Below, in pieces: positions 17,499 through 26,061 of a stretch of 64,000 nucleotides of DNA (position 1 is the first letter of the stretch; the number at the start of each line of letters is the position of its first letter). The position numbers and the translations under genes are program-made. The stretch covers positions 1,922,001 through 1,986,000 of the forward strand of contig NZ_CP065383.1 in NCBI RefSeq assembly GCF_015775515.1, given 5' to 3'. The DNA is from Atribacter laminatus. Its GTDB lineage: Bacteria > Atribacterota > Atribacteria > Atribacterales > Atribacteraceae. The notes under the pieces were generated by a model. It saw only the letters and a list, made by a program, of their open reading frames with translations, was not told where the DNA came from and did not search any database.

Positions 17499-18644
17499 TC
17501 ACTTATTAAGGTATTTATCTCCTTCCAATTCCATTTTTAAAGAGAAAAATTGGAGGAGATCTTTCAGGGTGATGACCCCTATCAATTGATCGTTCTCAAC
17601 AACCATCAAGCGACTATTCCCGGTGCGATTCATTAAGGATAGCGCTTGAGTGGCATCAGCATCAGGATGGATGGTATTATCGATTGAACAAGATTTAGAG
17701 ACTTCTCCAGCGGTTTGGGTGTTCCATTCTTCCTTGGGTATTTCTTTAATATCACGGGTAGTTAAGCATCCAACTAATTTACTATTCCGAACAACCGGAA
17801 ACATTTTATAATTGTAACGGTAAATATAATCCTCAACCACATCTTTAAGGACAACAGCTTCTGAAATAGTAACTAGATCGGTTTTCATAAATCGGCGAAC
17901 AGTTTCACCTTCTAAGGCTTTGGAGACCATGAGTCTTTGCATCGAAACCTGAGAGGCATTTTGAAGAAACATTCCAATTAAAAATAACCAAATGCCACCA
18001 ATAAAGGACCCCCGAAAAATGCTAAAAACACCAAGGAAAATAAGAGTAAAACCGAATATTTCCCCCATTCGTGAAGCAATGCGAGTCGCCCAACGCAAAT
18101 CTTTTTTTCTCCACCAGAGAATTGAGCGCAGAATTCGACCACCATCCAAAGGGAATGCAGGAATCAAGTTAAAACCAGCTAACGCCCAATTAATTATTCC
18201 TAAGTATCCAAAAACACCGGTAATTCCCATTGAGATTCCAAGTCTTTTTAGGATTAAATAGATACTGTAGAAAATCAAACCCAGGATAATACTAGTTACT
18301 GGACCAGCTAACGCCATATAGAATTCAGTTTTTGCATTAGCTGGTTCCTCGGTCATTTCGGCAACACCGCCAAACATAAACAGGGTAATCCCCCGAATTG
18401 GCAACCCGAAACGCCGGGCAACCAAGGAGTGAAATAGCTCATGAATGACAATCGAGACAAATAAACCGACTGCTCCAAATATACCCATCCACCAGTAAGT
18501 TATTGAAGATAAACCTTGATAATATTGGGGAAAGACTCCTAGTGATAACGACCAAATCATGAGAAAAAGGACGATTATCCAGCTAGGATCGATTTTTATT
18601 TCAAATCCGAATAATTTGATTATGGAGAGCGACTTACCAAACAT
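17499..18644 (-). CDS. site-2 protease family (M50) membrane metalloprotease with CBS pair
   Basis: 381 aa from ATG 18644. A GTG three codons upstream overlaps the GAGGTG site. It is an intramembrane zinc protease of the SpoIVFB/Rip group: HELFH (residues 68-72) gives the HExxH zinc motif, and 'NLIPAFPLDGGRILRS' gives the third ligand Asp. About six helices occupy residues 20-215, followed by a tandem CBS domain ('FMKTDLVTISEAVVLKDVV' and 'LIGVITLKDLLQFF') that normally senses adenine nucleotides. Family members cleave membrane-anchored anti-sigma factors or pro-proteins, and the target is unknown. It is transcribed alone, convergent with ridA. Confidence 0.93.
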   Translation of the reverse strand: MFGKSLSIIKLFGFEIKIDPSWIIVLFLMIWSLSLGVFPQYYQGLSSITYWWMGIFGAVGLFVSIVIHELFHSLVARRFGLPIRGITLFMFGGVAEMTEEPANAKTEFYMALAGPVTSIILGLIFYSIYLILKRLGISMGITGVFGYLGIINWALAGFNLIPAFPLDGGRILRSILWWRKKDLRWATRIASRMGEIFGFTLIFLGVFSIFRGSFIGGIWLFLIGMFLQNASQVSMQRLMVSKALEGETVRRFMKTDLVTISEAVVLKDVVEDYIYRYNYKMFPVVRNSKLVGCLTTRDIKEIPKEEWNTQTAGEVSKSCSIDNTIHPDADATQALSLMNRTGNSRLMVVENDQLIGVITLKDLLQFFSLKMELEGDKYLNK

Positions 18645-19233
18645 ATCAATCACCTCATTTAATTAGAGGTATTAGTAATAATTGACTTGCTCCAATATTT
18701 TCATTAGAAACCATAGCTGAGATAAAAAAAGGCTTGATTTGGAGTTTTTATTGTAGATGTTAATAGTATTTTTGCTTGATTGCTTCTTAGAGAAAAGTTA
18801 AATAGTGAGTTTTAAGATTATTGATCTATCCATTTAAAAAAACAACTTAAATGTGATAATTATTCCTTTATCATTAAGATGGATTGGTAAAAGTTAAAAT
18901 GGTGAGACAAGAGGAAAAGATAAGTGGAAAAAAAATGTAAGATTAAAATTTTTATGGAGAATAATAAAAAATGAAAATCTCACAACCTTAATAAGCGAGG
19001 ACTCAGGACGAGGTCATTATTAATTGTTCTTTTTTTAAAAAGTAAGAAATATAATCCCCATAGGCAATGAAAACACTGGGATTAAAGGAAGAACACTTTT
19101 ATGGTTTTTTCATATCTATTCATTATCCAACAAATACCTTTAAACTTGTATTTTGTTGATATTCAAAATATATTCAGAATAGGCGAAAAGTGATACCATT
19201 AATCAAATATTAAAAAAAAGAGGGGAAATTTGT
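18645..19233. other. gene-free region between divergent genes
   Basis: About 590 bp, very AT-rich. I see no supported ORF or RNA gene. It must hold promoters for the protease (minus) and the FMN-binding gene (plus). A 7-bp imperfect stem (TAATCCC/GGGATTA) near 19052-19083 is too weak to name. Confidence 0.45.
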
Positions 19234-19629
19234 ATGAAAAAATGGAAGAAATGGTTGCTTATAATCGGTATTATAATTGGTGTCTTTATTATTGGTATGT
19301 TTTATTATGCTATGGCTGGTATGCAAGAGATAAAGGAAATGGTAATAACTGATATTGATTTATCAGAAGTAAAAGATGGAGTATTCTCCGGTGAGTTTAG
19401 AGGAAATAGATGGTCTAATACTTTGGAGGTTACAGTTGAGGATCATAAAATAACCGATATAAAAGTTATTAAAGATTTTGGGATCTCAATACCTGGATTT
19501 TCACAAAAATTTATAGAGAGCCTAAAAGAAAAGCAAAGTTTAAATATTGATGCTATTTCTCAGGCGACCATCAACACTAAAGCGTATTTAAAGTCAATAG
19601 AAAACGCTCTCAAAAAAGGAATGGAATAG
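19234..19629 (+). CDS. membrane-anchored FMN-binding domain protein
   Basis: 131 aa. One N-terminal helix ('WLLIIGIIIGVFIIGMFYYA') anchors a single extracytoplasmic FMN_bind domain. The domain has 'VKDGVFSGEFRGNRWSNTLE' at its start and 'DAISQATINTKAYLKSIENAL' at the end, equivalent to the SGAT site where RnfG/NqrC-type proteins bind FMN covalently to Thr. Here Gly is replaced by Gln. GAGGGG precedes ATG. It lies 136 nt upstream of an orphan ABC ATPase. Possibly a small electron carrier at the membrane. Confidence 0.85.
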   Translation: MKKWKKWLLIIGIIIGVFIIGMFYYAMAGMQEIKEMVITDIDLSEVKDGVFSGEFRGNRWSNTLEVTVEDHKITDIKVIKDFGISIPGFSQKFIESLKEKQSLNIDAISQATINTKAYLKSIENALKKGME

Positions 19630-19747
19630 GTCAGACGCAATAATGACCGAGGGAGGAGAGGGGGTGAGAAAAAAAGAGAAACGGTAGAAGGAAAAGATGG
19701 GAATGAAAACCTAAAGGTCTTTACGGGTAAGAAAGGAGGAGGGAAAG

Positions 19748-20488
19748 ATTGAGAAACCAATAATAATGGTTTCAGAATTAACTAAGATATATCGAACTGG
19801 ATCAGTTGAGGTCATTGCTCTAAAAGATGTAAGTTTCCAAGTTAATAAAGATGAATTTATTGCGATAATGGGACCATCTGGTTCAGGAAAATCAACCTTA
19901 ATGTATATTATTGGGTGTTTAGACCGAGCAACCAGAGGAAGTTATTATTTTGAAGGCCAGGAAGTATCCCGATTAAAAGAAAATACTTTAGCTATCATAC
20001 GAAATAAAAAAATTGGATTCGTTTTTCAGACCTATAACCTGCTTCCACGTCTCAACGCTTTTCAGAATGTAGAACTCCCCTTAATCTATGCTGGAATCTC
20101 TGGTACTCAAAGGAAAAAAATTGTTAAAAATGCACTCATCCAAGTTGGGTTGGAAGACCGACTATTCCATCGTCCAAACCAACTTTCAGGAGGAGAATCT
20201 CAACGAGTGGGTATTGCTCGAGCATTGGTTAACGATCCAAGCATACTCTTGGCGGATGAACCAACTGGAAATCTTGATAGCAAAACCGGTGAAGAGGTAA
20301 TGCAAATATTTCAGAACTTAAATGAGCAAGGTAAAACGATTCTTCTAGTTACCCACGAAAGAGAAATTGCACAACATACTAAGCGGATCCTTCACTTTCA
20401 TGATGGAAGGTTAGTTGGAGATGAATTAGTCGAAAAACCGCTACAAGCCAGCGAACAACTAAAGCATATATCAACGTCGGTTCCCTAA
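19748..20488 (+). CDS. ABC transporter ATPase, MacB/LolD type, with possible ATT start
   Basis: About 246 aa. Walker A GPSGSGKST, Q-loop 'FVFQTYNLLPRLNAFQNVELP', signature LSGGESQRVGIARAL and 'LLADEPTGNLDS' define the MacB/LolD/FtsE exporter or mechanotransmission class. No permease gene follows, so it is an orphan here. The first ATG is at 19766, but the only Shine-Dalgarno (AAAGGAGGAGGG) lies 26 nt upstream of it. An in-frame ATT at 19748 sits at normal spacing and gives the family-like N-terminus xEKPIIMVSELTKIY. If ATT is not used, the gene starts at 19766. Confidence 0.88.
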   Translation: MEKPIIMVSELTKIYRTGSVEVIALKDVSFQVNKDEFIAIMGPSGSGKSTLMYIIGCLDRATRGSYYFEGQEVSRLKENTLAIIRNKKIGFVFQTYNLLPRLNAFQNVELPLIYAGISGTQRKKIVKNALIQVGLEDRLFHRPNQLSGGESQRVGIARALVNDPSILLADEPTGNLDSKTGEEVMQIFQNLNEQGKTILLVTHEREIAQHTKRILHFHDGRLVGDELVEKPLQASEQLKHISTSVP

Positions 20489-20533
20489 TGGGCGAAGATT
20501 TTTTGAATAAATACTACCTTACTTATTAGCGAT

Positions 20534-21679
20534 TTAAAAAGGTGGCCATTCATAGTTTGGTGAAAGATAAGTATCTTGACCAAAATTGATGAAGGACAAG
20601 GGAACCGTGTGGGTAGTTTTCTGCACTATCGGTTGGTTAGGAGTAAGAGTATTTTGATATGAGCCTTGAGCTGAAAAATAGGAATCCTGTCGGTTTAAAA
20701 AGAAATACCACCCTAAGCCTGAAGCTATAAGGAAAACGATAATGCCAGTAATTAGCTGATAACCACTTTTTTTATTCCAAAGAAGAAGACCAATGATAGT
20801 CAAAAATGAAATCGGAAGAAACAGCAGCTGATTTTGAAAAAGAACAAAAGAGAGAAAGATGACGCTAATCATCCAGAAAATTCTTACCTTACCTTGAAAA
20901 AAGAGCAATCCGAGAAAGGGATAAATAAACCAGAGTTTAGAAAAAAACATCAGTAAATTATATAAAGATGTAGTCAAAAATTCTGGGAATGAATATATCA
21001 GGTTCATTGGAGAAGTATTGAGAAATAAAAAGGGATTACCGGAAAAAACCCAATTAAAAAAGAGAATAGTAATTAGGAAAAAAGATGGAGGGAAGAGTGA
21101 TACCAGAAAAAGAGATACTTTTCTTGAGAGTGAATCGTGGAAAAATAACCATTGAAAAATAATAACCGGAATACAAAACCAGAGGAATGATAGATGAGTT
21201 AAAGTTCCCACACCAAGGCTTATGCCTGCGAGAAAGAAAAAGTAAATTGATTGGGTTTCGTGGTATTGAACGATATAAGCTATGACGATGACGATAAAAA
21301 GAGCGAGCAGAAAATATGATGGTGAGGAGATTGACAAAAGAAAAAAAGGAGAAGAAATAATCAAGAGAATAAAAAAAGGGGGAAGATTTTTATTAATAAT
21401 AATTTTGGATAATAGCCAAACTGCAAAAGTTCCTATTACCGGAGGTATGAGGTTGGGAAAATAGCCAATCAAAGCAAAGAAGAAAGGCAAAAAGGGATAG
21501 GCAAGAAAGAGTATTTTCGGTTGTTCGGCTCCGGAAGAAAAGAAGATTTGTGCCCGGTTACTATAAAAATCGACTTCGGACGATATCAACCCTTTTTCTC
21601 GTGCTAAAAGAGTAAAGAAATAAAAGAGAAAAAAGCAGAATACATAGAAAATAATAGCAGGAATGGTTTTTTTATTCAT
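20534..21679 (-). CDS. polytopic membrane protein of exopolysaccharide operon
   Basis: 381 aa with about ten hydrophobic helices, beginning 'AIIFYVFCFFLFYFFTLLA'. The layout, a charged loop after helix 1 ('REKGLISSEVDFYSNRAQIF') followed by many short helices and a soluble C-terminal tail of about 55 residues, resembles PMT/GT39-like or polymerase-like membrane enzymes. I cannot identify a catalytic motif. Its start overlaps the end of the GT2 gene by 8 nt (ATGAATAA), so it is translated with the synthase and probably serves the same polymer. Confidence 0.75.
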   Translation of the reverse strand: MNKKTIPAIIFYVFCFFLFYFFTLLAREKGLISSEVDFYSNRAQIFFSSGAEQPKILFLAYPFLPFFFALIGYFPNLIPPVIGTFAVWLLSKIIINKNLPPFFILLIISSPFFLLSISSPSYFLLALFIVIVIAYIVQYHETQSIYFFFLAGISLGVGTLTHLSFLWFCIPVIIFQWLFFHDSLSRKVSLFLVSLFPPSFFLITILFFNWVFSGNPFLFLNTSPMNLIYSFPEFLTTSLYNLLMFFSKLWFIYPFLGLLFFQGKVRIFWMISVIFLSFVLFQNQLLFLPISFLTIIGLLLWNKKSGYQLITGIIVFLIASGLGWYFFLNRQDSYFSAQGSYQNTLTPNQPIVQKTTHTVPLSFINFGQDTYLSPNYEWPPF

Positions 21680-23531
21680 CTTGTTTTTCCTCTAACTGTA
21701 ACCCATGAATAGTTTTTTCCCAGAAGAAGGGACGAGTAAAGAGCTGGAAAATACCTTTCCAAGCAGCAATGCTAGTCAACCACCAATATAAAGGATTTAA
21801 AAGTGAATAAAAAATTAGCTTGTCAATACCTCTTCTGAAAACTGCCAACATGCTTAGATAAATCCCTAAAAAATTACCGATGATAAGGTTAAAAACTCCT
21901 AAGTATAAAATGGGTCCGGAAAAATAGCTTTGCAGAAATTCACCCCGATTGAAAAGCCAGATAAAAAAGAGAATCCACAAAATGAGAGAACATGCCTGCC
22001 CAAGAGTGGTTCCACCAATAAATACTTGGAGGGTAAACCATCCTTTCCAACCTGAATTTCGGATAACCTGGAGAGGATGGCGATTATGAACTAAAAAAGT
22101 TTGTAGGTACCCCTTCAGCCATCGTGAACGTTGTCGAATCCAATTTTTTATCTGGCTATTCGCTTCTTCAAAAGTTGTTGAAGGAAGAACTCCGACCCGA
22201 TAGCCTCGATAGCTGGCTCTCATGCCTAAATCAGCATCTTCAGTAACATTATACGGATCCCATCCTCCTAATTCTCGTAGGATTTGGGTACGAAAATGAT
22301 TGGATGTTCCTCCGAGAGGTATGGGTAAATGATTGATATAAAGACCTGGAAGGAGGTAATCAAACCAGTAGGAATATTCTAAAGTGAATAATCGAGTGAG
22401 GAAATTTTGGTTGGCATTATAGAAATTGAGAGCGTTTTGAAAACACATAATATCCGGGGATGATGAGCGAAAATAAGCTACCGATTTTTTTAGCTGATCT
22501 CTTTCTGGGATATCCTCTGCATCATATATAGTGAGAAATTCACCCCGTGCAAAAGCCAGCCCAAAATTGCAGGCTCGAGGTTTGGTTTTGGGTATTCCTT
22601 CGGGAACAATGACAAAGCGAACGTTGTAAGGTGGTTTTTCGGCTTTACAATGAATCAAGGTTTCATGATCATCTTCTTCGATAAGAAATATGACATCAAG
22701 TTTTTCAGGTGGATAATCAAGATTTCGGATAGCGGTTGTCAGTTGACGAATCACGCTTTGTGGTTCGTAGTAAAGAGGTAATAAAATGCTATAAATGGGA
22801 AGATCACCGGAACGAATCTGATCCTCATTTTTTTTGAATAACGAGCTTGTTGCGTCAAGCTTTGCTCCGGAAGAGCTCAGTACGAATCGAAATATTACAT
22901 TCATTGCATAAAAAAGATTAGCTAAACCCAATAAAATTAGGACAGTTAATCGGGGGAGAGTAAAAATGCCAATAACAATGAGAGCACACAAAAATCCTAA
23001 GCCAATCCACTGAACAGGAGTAAAGACTCTTATTGCTGATTCCTCTGGAGAGCGATAAAAAAGACCGGAAGTTGCTTCTTGTAAAAATTTATCTTTAAAA
23101 AAGATGTGAGCCAGCCAATCTAATTCATAGAGCGTGATCAATTTAAAAACCAGTTTTTTTTCAGGAAACTTTTTCTCTAAAAAATGTTGAAGAGAAGAGT
23201 TTTTGGGGTTGGGAGTAAGGATTTCTAATTCATCCTGATTGTAGCGATAGGGGAAAAAGGAAAATTGAAAAAAGTCTTGGGAACTAAAAACCGAAAGCAG
23301 TTCCGGATCGATTTTTTGAGTAAGAAGTTTTAAATTTTCTCCAGCGTATTCAAAAGAACCTTGTTGGGTGATAACCTGATAGAGTTGGATAGGATTTACA
23401 AAACCAAGAGAAATAAGAATTTCTCCCAAAAGACTCCCGGTTTCCTTTTGGAGTTCAAGAGCCTGAGCTAACTGTTCTTTGGTTATTAAATTTTTTTCAA
23501 GTAATATTTCACCTATGGGTTTACTAATCAT
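21672..23531 (-). CDS. MshEN-GT2 fusion: cellulose-synthase-like membrane glycosyltransferase
   Basis: 619 aa. Residues 5-57 are two tandem 24-residue repeats of the GSPII_E/MshEN type ('IGEILLEKNLITKEQLAQAL' and 'LGEILISLGFVNPIQLYQV'), a fold that binds c-di-GMP in MshE. Two helices lie at about 175-215. The GT2 catalytic domain follows with DAED (337-340), EDAD (431-434) and QRSRW (467-471), the processive-synthase D,D,D,QxxRW set. Further helices close the C-terminus. It is an inner-membrane polysaccharide synthase. The Arg that opens each MshEN motif is replaced (Pro, Leu), so c-di-GMP binding is uncertain. The gene overlaps both neighbours and is the middle of a three-gene operon. Confidence 0.9.
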   Translation of the reverse strand: MISKPIGEILLEKNLITKEQLAQALELQKETGSLLGEILISLGFVNPIQLYQVITQQGSFEYAGENLKLLTQKIDPELLSVFSSQDFFQFSFFPYRYNQDELEILTPNPKNSSLQHFLEKKFPEKKLVFKLITLYELDWLAHIFFKDKFLQEATSGLFYRSPEESAIRVFTPVQWIGLGFLCALIVIGIFTLPRLTVLILLGLANLFYAMNVIFRFVLSSSGAKLDATSSLFKKNEDQIRSGDLPIYSILLPLYYEPQSVIRQLTTAIRNLDYPPEKLDVIFLIEEDDHETLIHCKAEKPPYNVRFVIVPEGIPKTKPRACNFGLAFARGEFLTIYDAEDIPERDQLKKSVAYFRSSSPDIMCFQNALNFYNANQNFLTRLFTLEYSYWFDYLLPGLYINHLPIPLGGTSNHFRTQILRELGGWDPYNVTEDADLGMRASYRGYRVGVLPSTTFEEANSQIKNWIRQRSRWLKGYLQTFLVHNRHPLQVIRNSGWKGWFTLQVFIGGTTLGQACSLILWILFFIWLFNRGEFLQSYFSGPILYLGVFNLIIGNFLGIYLSMLAVFRRGIDKLIFYSLLNPLYWWLTSIAAWKGIFQLFTRPFFWEKTIHGLQLEEKQDE

Positions 23532-23839
23532 TTTTTTATTGGGGGTTGAGTCATTCTTGAGTAAAAAACCCCAAAAAAGACCCCTACCAGGATGAGAGAA
23601 AGAGTTAAGAGATAAATTCGAAAACGTTGATAGAAATTTCCACCTATAATATTTTCAAAGAATGTATGAAAATTGAGCCCACCTATTAGAAATTTAGAAG
23701 ATTTTTGGACGAAATACTGGTTTTTCAAATAAAGGGTATCTGATTTATATAGGTGATGATATAATTCCAAGTTCTCAAAACCAAAACTAATAGTGGTTAT
23801 GGTAACAATAAACAATACTACTAGAAAGAATGTTTTCAT
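23528..23839 (-). CDS. small secreted/membrane protein leading the GT2 operon
   Basis: 103 aa from ATG 23839 (GGAGGGAG site). A signal peptide-like N-terminus ('TFFLVVLFIVTITTISFGF') is followed by a short exposed segment and a C-terminal helix ('LLTLSLILVGVFFGVFY'). It is not recognised as a named family. Its stop overlaps the GT2 start by 4 nt (ATGA), which suggests a small accessory subunit of the synthase. Confidence 0.65.
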   Translation of the reverse strand: MKTFFLVVLFIVTITTISFGFENLELYHHLYKSDTLYLKNQYFVQKSSKFLIGGLNFHTFFENIIGGNFYQRFRIYLLTLSLILVGVFFGVFYSRMTQPPIKK

Positions 23840-23994
23840 TATTTCTCCCTCCATGATAGTTTATCGGACAAATGGTGAATTTTATTATGTGTAACCGGGT
23901 TATGTTTTAGCAATTATCAGAAAATGAGTCGATAGATAGCTGGGAAGGATATAATATGATTATTCTTTCATGATGGTAAATGGAGATGATGATT

Positions 23995-25062
23995 ATGCCG
24001 ATTGCCCTTATAATGGCTGGTGGGAAAGGTGAGCGTCTCTGGCCGTTAAGTACCTCAAAAAAACCAAAACAATTTACAGCGTTAATGGACAAAACATTTT
24101 TTCAAATGACTGTTGACCGAGTTCTTCCTTTGGTGGGAGAAGACGGTATTTATGTGGTAACCCAGGAAAATTTTAAATCCGAAATCTTAAAGGAAGTTCC
24201 TTATTTATTAGAAAAAAATATCATCCTTGAACCAGTTGGGAGAAATACTGCTCCCTGTATTGGGTTAGGTGCACTCACAATAGCTCGTAAGAACCCCAAT
24301 GAAGTCATGATTGTAATTCCATCTGATCACCTGATTTTCGATGAAGAAAGATTTCGTGAAGTTGTTCGTTTTGGTTGTGAAGTCGGGATGAAAGATTATC
24401 TGATTACTTTAGGAATAACACCAACTGAAGCCCACACTGGTTATGGTTATATCCATTATGGGGATGAAAAATTTTGCAAACAAGATATAAAAGCCTGTCA
24501 GGTGCTTGGATTTATTGAGAAGCCGGATATTAAAAAAGCAAATTACTATTTTTCCAATCCTACCTATCTGTGGAACAGTGGAATATTTATTTGGAAAGCT
24601 CAAACCATTTTAGAAGAAATAACAACCCATATGCCCAGTCTTTTTCAGGGACTTAACACCATTCAACACTATTGGGGAAGGCCAGAGTTAGAAACCGTGA
24701 AATCTCAGGTATTCAATACACTTCCATCGACTTCCATCGATTACGGTATTATGGAGAAATCAGAGAGAGTGTTGGTAATCCCAGCTACTTTCCAATGGAA
24801 CGACATTGGATCTTGGTCGGCACTGGAAAAAGTATTTTCTCAGGATAAATCAAAAAATTTATCCATTGGTTCCTATTATGGATTACAGAGTCAAAATAAT
24901 ATTATCTATTCCCAAAAACCAATTATAACCTTTGGAGTTAATGATTTGATTATTGTTGAATCGGATTCTGCTGTTTTGGTGATGCACAAAAGTCTTGATC
25001 AAAAAATCAAAGAGTTAATACAGGAACTTAAAAACAACGACCAGTTCAAGCATCTTACCTAA
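23995..25062 (+). CDS. manC: mannose-1-phosphate guanylyltransferase (GDP-mannose pyrophosphorylase)
   Basis: 355 aa from ATG 23995 (GGAG 9 nt upstream); ATG 23980 would add five residues. The nucleotidyltransferase signature is 'LIMAGGKGERLWPLS', then 'EPVGRNTAPCIGLGA', 'VIPSDHLIFDE' and 'GFIEKPDIKKANYY'. It makes GDP-mannose from mannose-1-phosphate and GTP. The C-terminal cupin (PMI) domain of bifunctional AlgA/ManC enzymes is absent; a cupin of that type is encoded separately, convergent, at 25083-25685. It lies head-to-head with the polysaccharide synthase operon, so it probably supplies the sugar nucleotide. Confidence 0.92.
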   Translation: MPIALIMAGGKGERLWPLSTSKKPKQFTALMDKTFFQMTVDRVLPLVGEDGIYVVTQENFKSEILKEVPYLLEKNIILEPVGRNTAPCIGLGALTIARKNPNEVMIVIPSDHLIFDEERFREVVRFGCEVGMKDYLITLGITPTEAHTGYGYIHYGDEKFCKQDIKACQVLGFIEKPDIKKANYYFSNPTYLWNSGIFIWKAQTILEEITTHMPSLFQGLNTIQHYWGRPELETVKSQVFNTLPSTSIDYGIMEKSERVLVIPATFQWNDIGSWSALEKVFSQDKSKNLSIGSYYGLQSQNNIIYSQKPIITFGVNDLIIVESDSAVLVMHKSLDQKIKELIQELKNNDQFKHLT

Positions 25063-25082
25063 CTTTTTTTATTGGTTTAAAG

Positions 25083-25685
25083 CTAAATTATTTCACTTCG
25101 GTTAAAATCGTCTTCAATACGAACAATATCTTCTTCGGAGATACAATTACCGTTTTGAACTTCAATTATTTCCAGGAGTTCATCGCCGCGATTTTCCATT
25201 CGGTGGAAGGTCTGCATGGGAATATAGGTACTCTGATTCGGATCTAAAATGAAGGTTTGATCTCCAACGGTGACCAATGCTACTCCTTTGACTACCAACC
25301 AGTATTCATTGCGATGGTAATGCATTTGTAAGCTTAAACGGTAACCAGGATAAACAACAATTTTTTTAACCTTGTAGTGAGGTCCCTGGTCGATAATGGC
25401 ATAATATCCCCAGGGTTTTTCGATTTGAGTCGGTTCTTTTTGTGCAGAATCTTCAGAAAATTCATTTTTATTTCTTAGGTTTACTTCATTTTCAAGACAA
25501 ACTGATAAATTACTTTTTTCGTTTGCTTTTAGATAAATCGGAGTAGAAGGTGTTGATTTTTTTTCAGGTATAAAGAGGCCATTTGATAAAAAGTGATCAG
25601 TTTCAACCTCATCTAAGCTTTTTTTGTCAAATTGCTGGCTTATATCACTCTTTGAAGTTGGAGATTTACTATCTTTACGAGCCAT
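25083..25685 (-). CDS. PMI-type II cupin protein (mannose-6-phosphate isomerase-like)
   Basis: 200 aa. Residues 1-80 are charged and low in complexity. Residues 85-190 form a cupin matching the C-terminal domain of AlgA/ManC: 'EKPWGYYAIIDQGPHYKVKK', 'YRLSLQMHYHRNEYWLVVKG' (metal ligands H, H, E) and 'STYIPMQTFHRMENRGD' (last His). It may isomerise mannose-6-phosphate and fructose-6-phosphate or act as a cupin partner of ManC. It is transcribed toward manC, 20 nt apart. It has AGGAGG ahead of ATG and a GEMM-like riboswitch in its leader, so its expression is probably ligand controlled. Confidence 0.85.
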   Translation of the reverse strand: MARKDSKSPTSKSDISQQFDKKSLDEVETDHFLSNGLFIPEKKSTPSTPIYLKANEKSNLSVCLENEVNLRNKNEFSEDSAQKEPTQIEKPWGYYAIIDQGPHYKVKKIVVYPGYRLSLQMHYHRNEYWLVVKGVALVTVGDQTFILDPNQSTYIPMQTFHRMENRGDELLEIIEVQNGNCISEEDIVRIEDDFNRSEII

Positions 25686-25767
25686 TTTATAAATCCTCCT
25701 ATGGAAAACTTTCCTATGGAAATGGTTCGTATTTTACAAGTCATCATTTCGTTTTTTAGGTGGATTT

Positions 25768-25858
25768 TGGCGGCTCGACTGCCATGGCATATAAACGCTT
25801 TAGGCTCTTAGCTTTGCGCCTTTTCCTTTAGGAAAGTTTGCCTTTTCAGGTACCCATA
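25768..25858 (-). promoter_or_regulatory. GEMM / c-di-GMP-I riboswitch candidate
   Basis: Read on the minus strand, the leader of the PMI-type cupin gene contains the ordered conserved blocks of this class: GAAAAGGCAAAC, then a TTTCC-TAAA-GGAAA tetraloop hairpin, GGCGCAAAGC, AGAGCCTAAA, an ATGCCATGGCAG arm and GTCGAGCCGCC. The consensus is GGCAAAC, hairpin, GACGCAAAGC, GGNCTAA, GCCGGGTTGCC. The aptamer ends about 80 nt before the start codon. Between lies CCATTTCCATAGGAAAG...TTTTCCATAGGAGG, in which the ribosome site can pair with upstream TTTCC, suggesting translational control. No terminator U-tract is seen. One consensus A is G here. Confidence 0.75.
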
Positions 25859-25975
25859 CTTTTTCATATATTATCGGCAAAAAAGAAATTTCCTTTAGAA
25901 TAGAATTAATATATTTAATAAGTTAGACAAAAAATAAATATACTATTTGAATCAGAAAATTTATCGAATAAATAG

Positions 25976-26017
25976 CCATGCTACTTGATGGTAGCAGATG
26001 AGGATAAAATACTTATC
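25976..26017 (+). repeat. dispersed repeat R2 copy
   Basis: Imperfect hairpin GCTACTTGATGGTAGC followed by AGATGAGGATAAAATACTTA, close to the copy at 48901-48945 through the ACTTA end. Confidence 0.65.
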
Positions 26018-26061
26018 TAAAAGCGTCAAAGTGAGGAGCGCATCGATACATCTATAAAAAA

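Noticed and set aside
19052-19083. Possible terminator TAATCCC/GGGATTA in the gap before the FMN-binding gene
   Set aside because: Only 7 bp with a long loop and no U-tract; no gene ends nearby on the plus strand.
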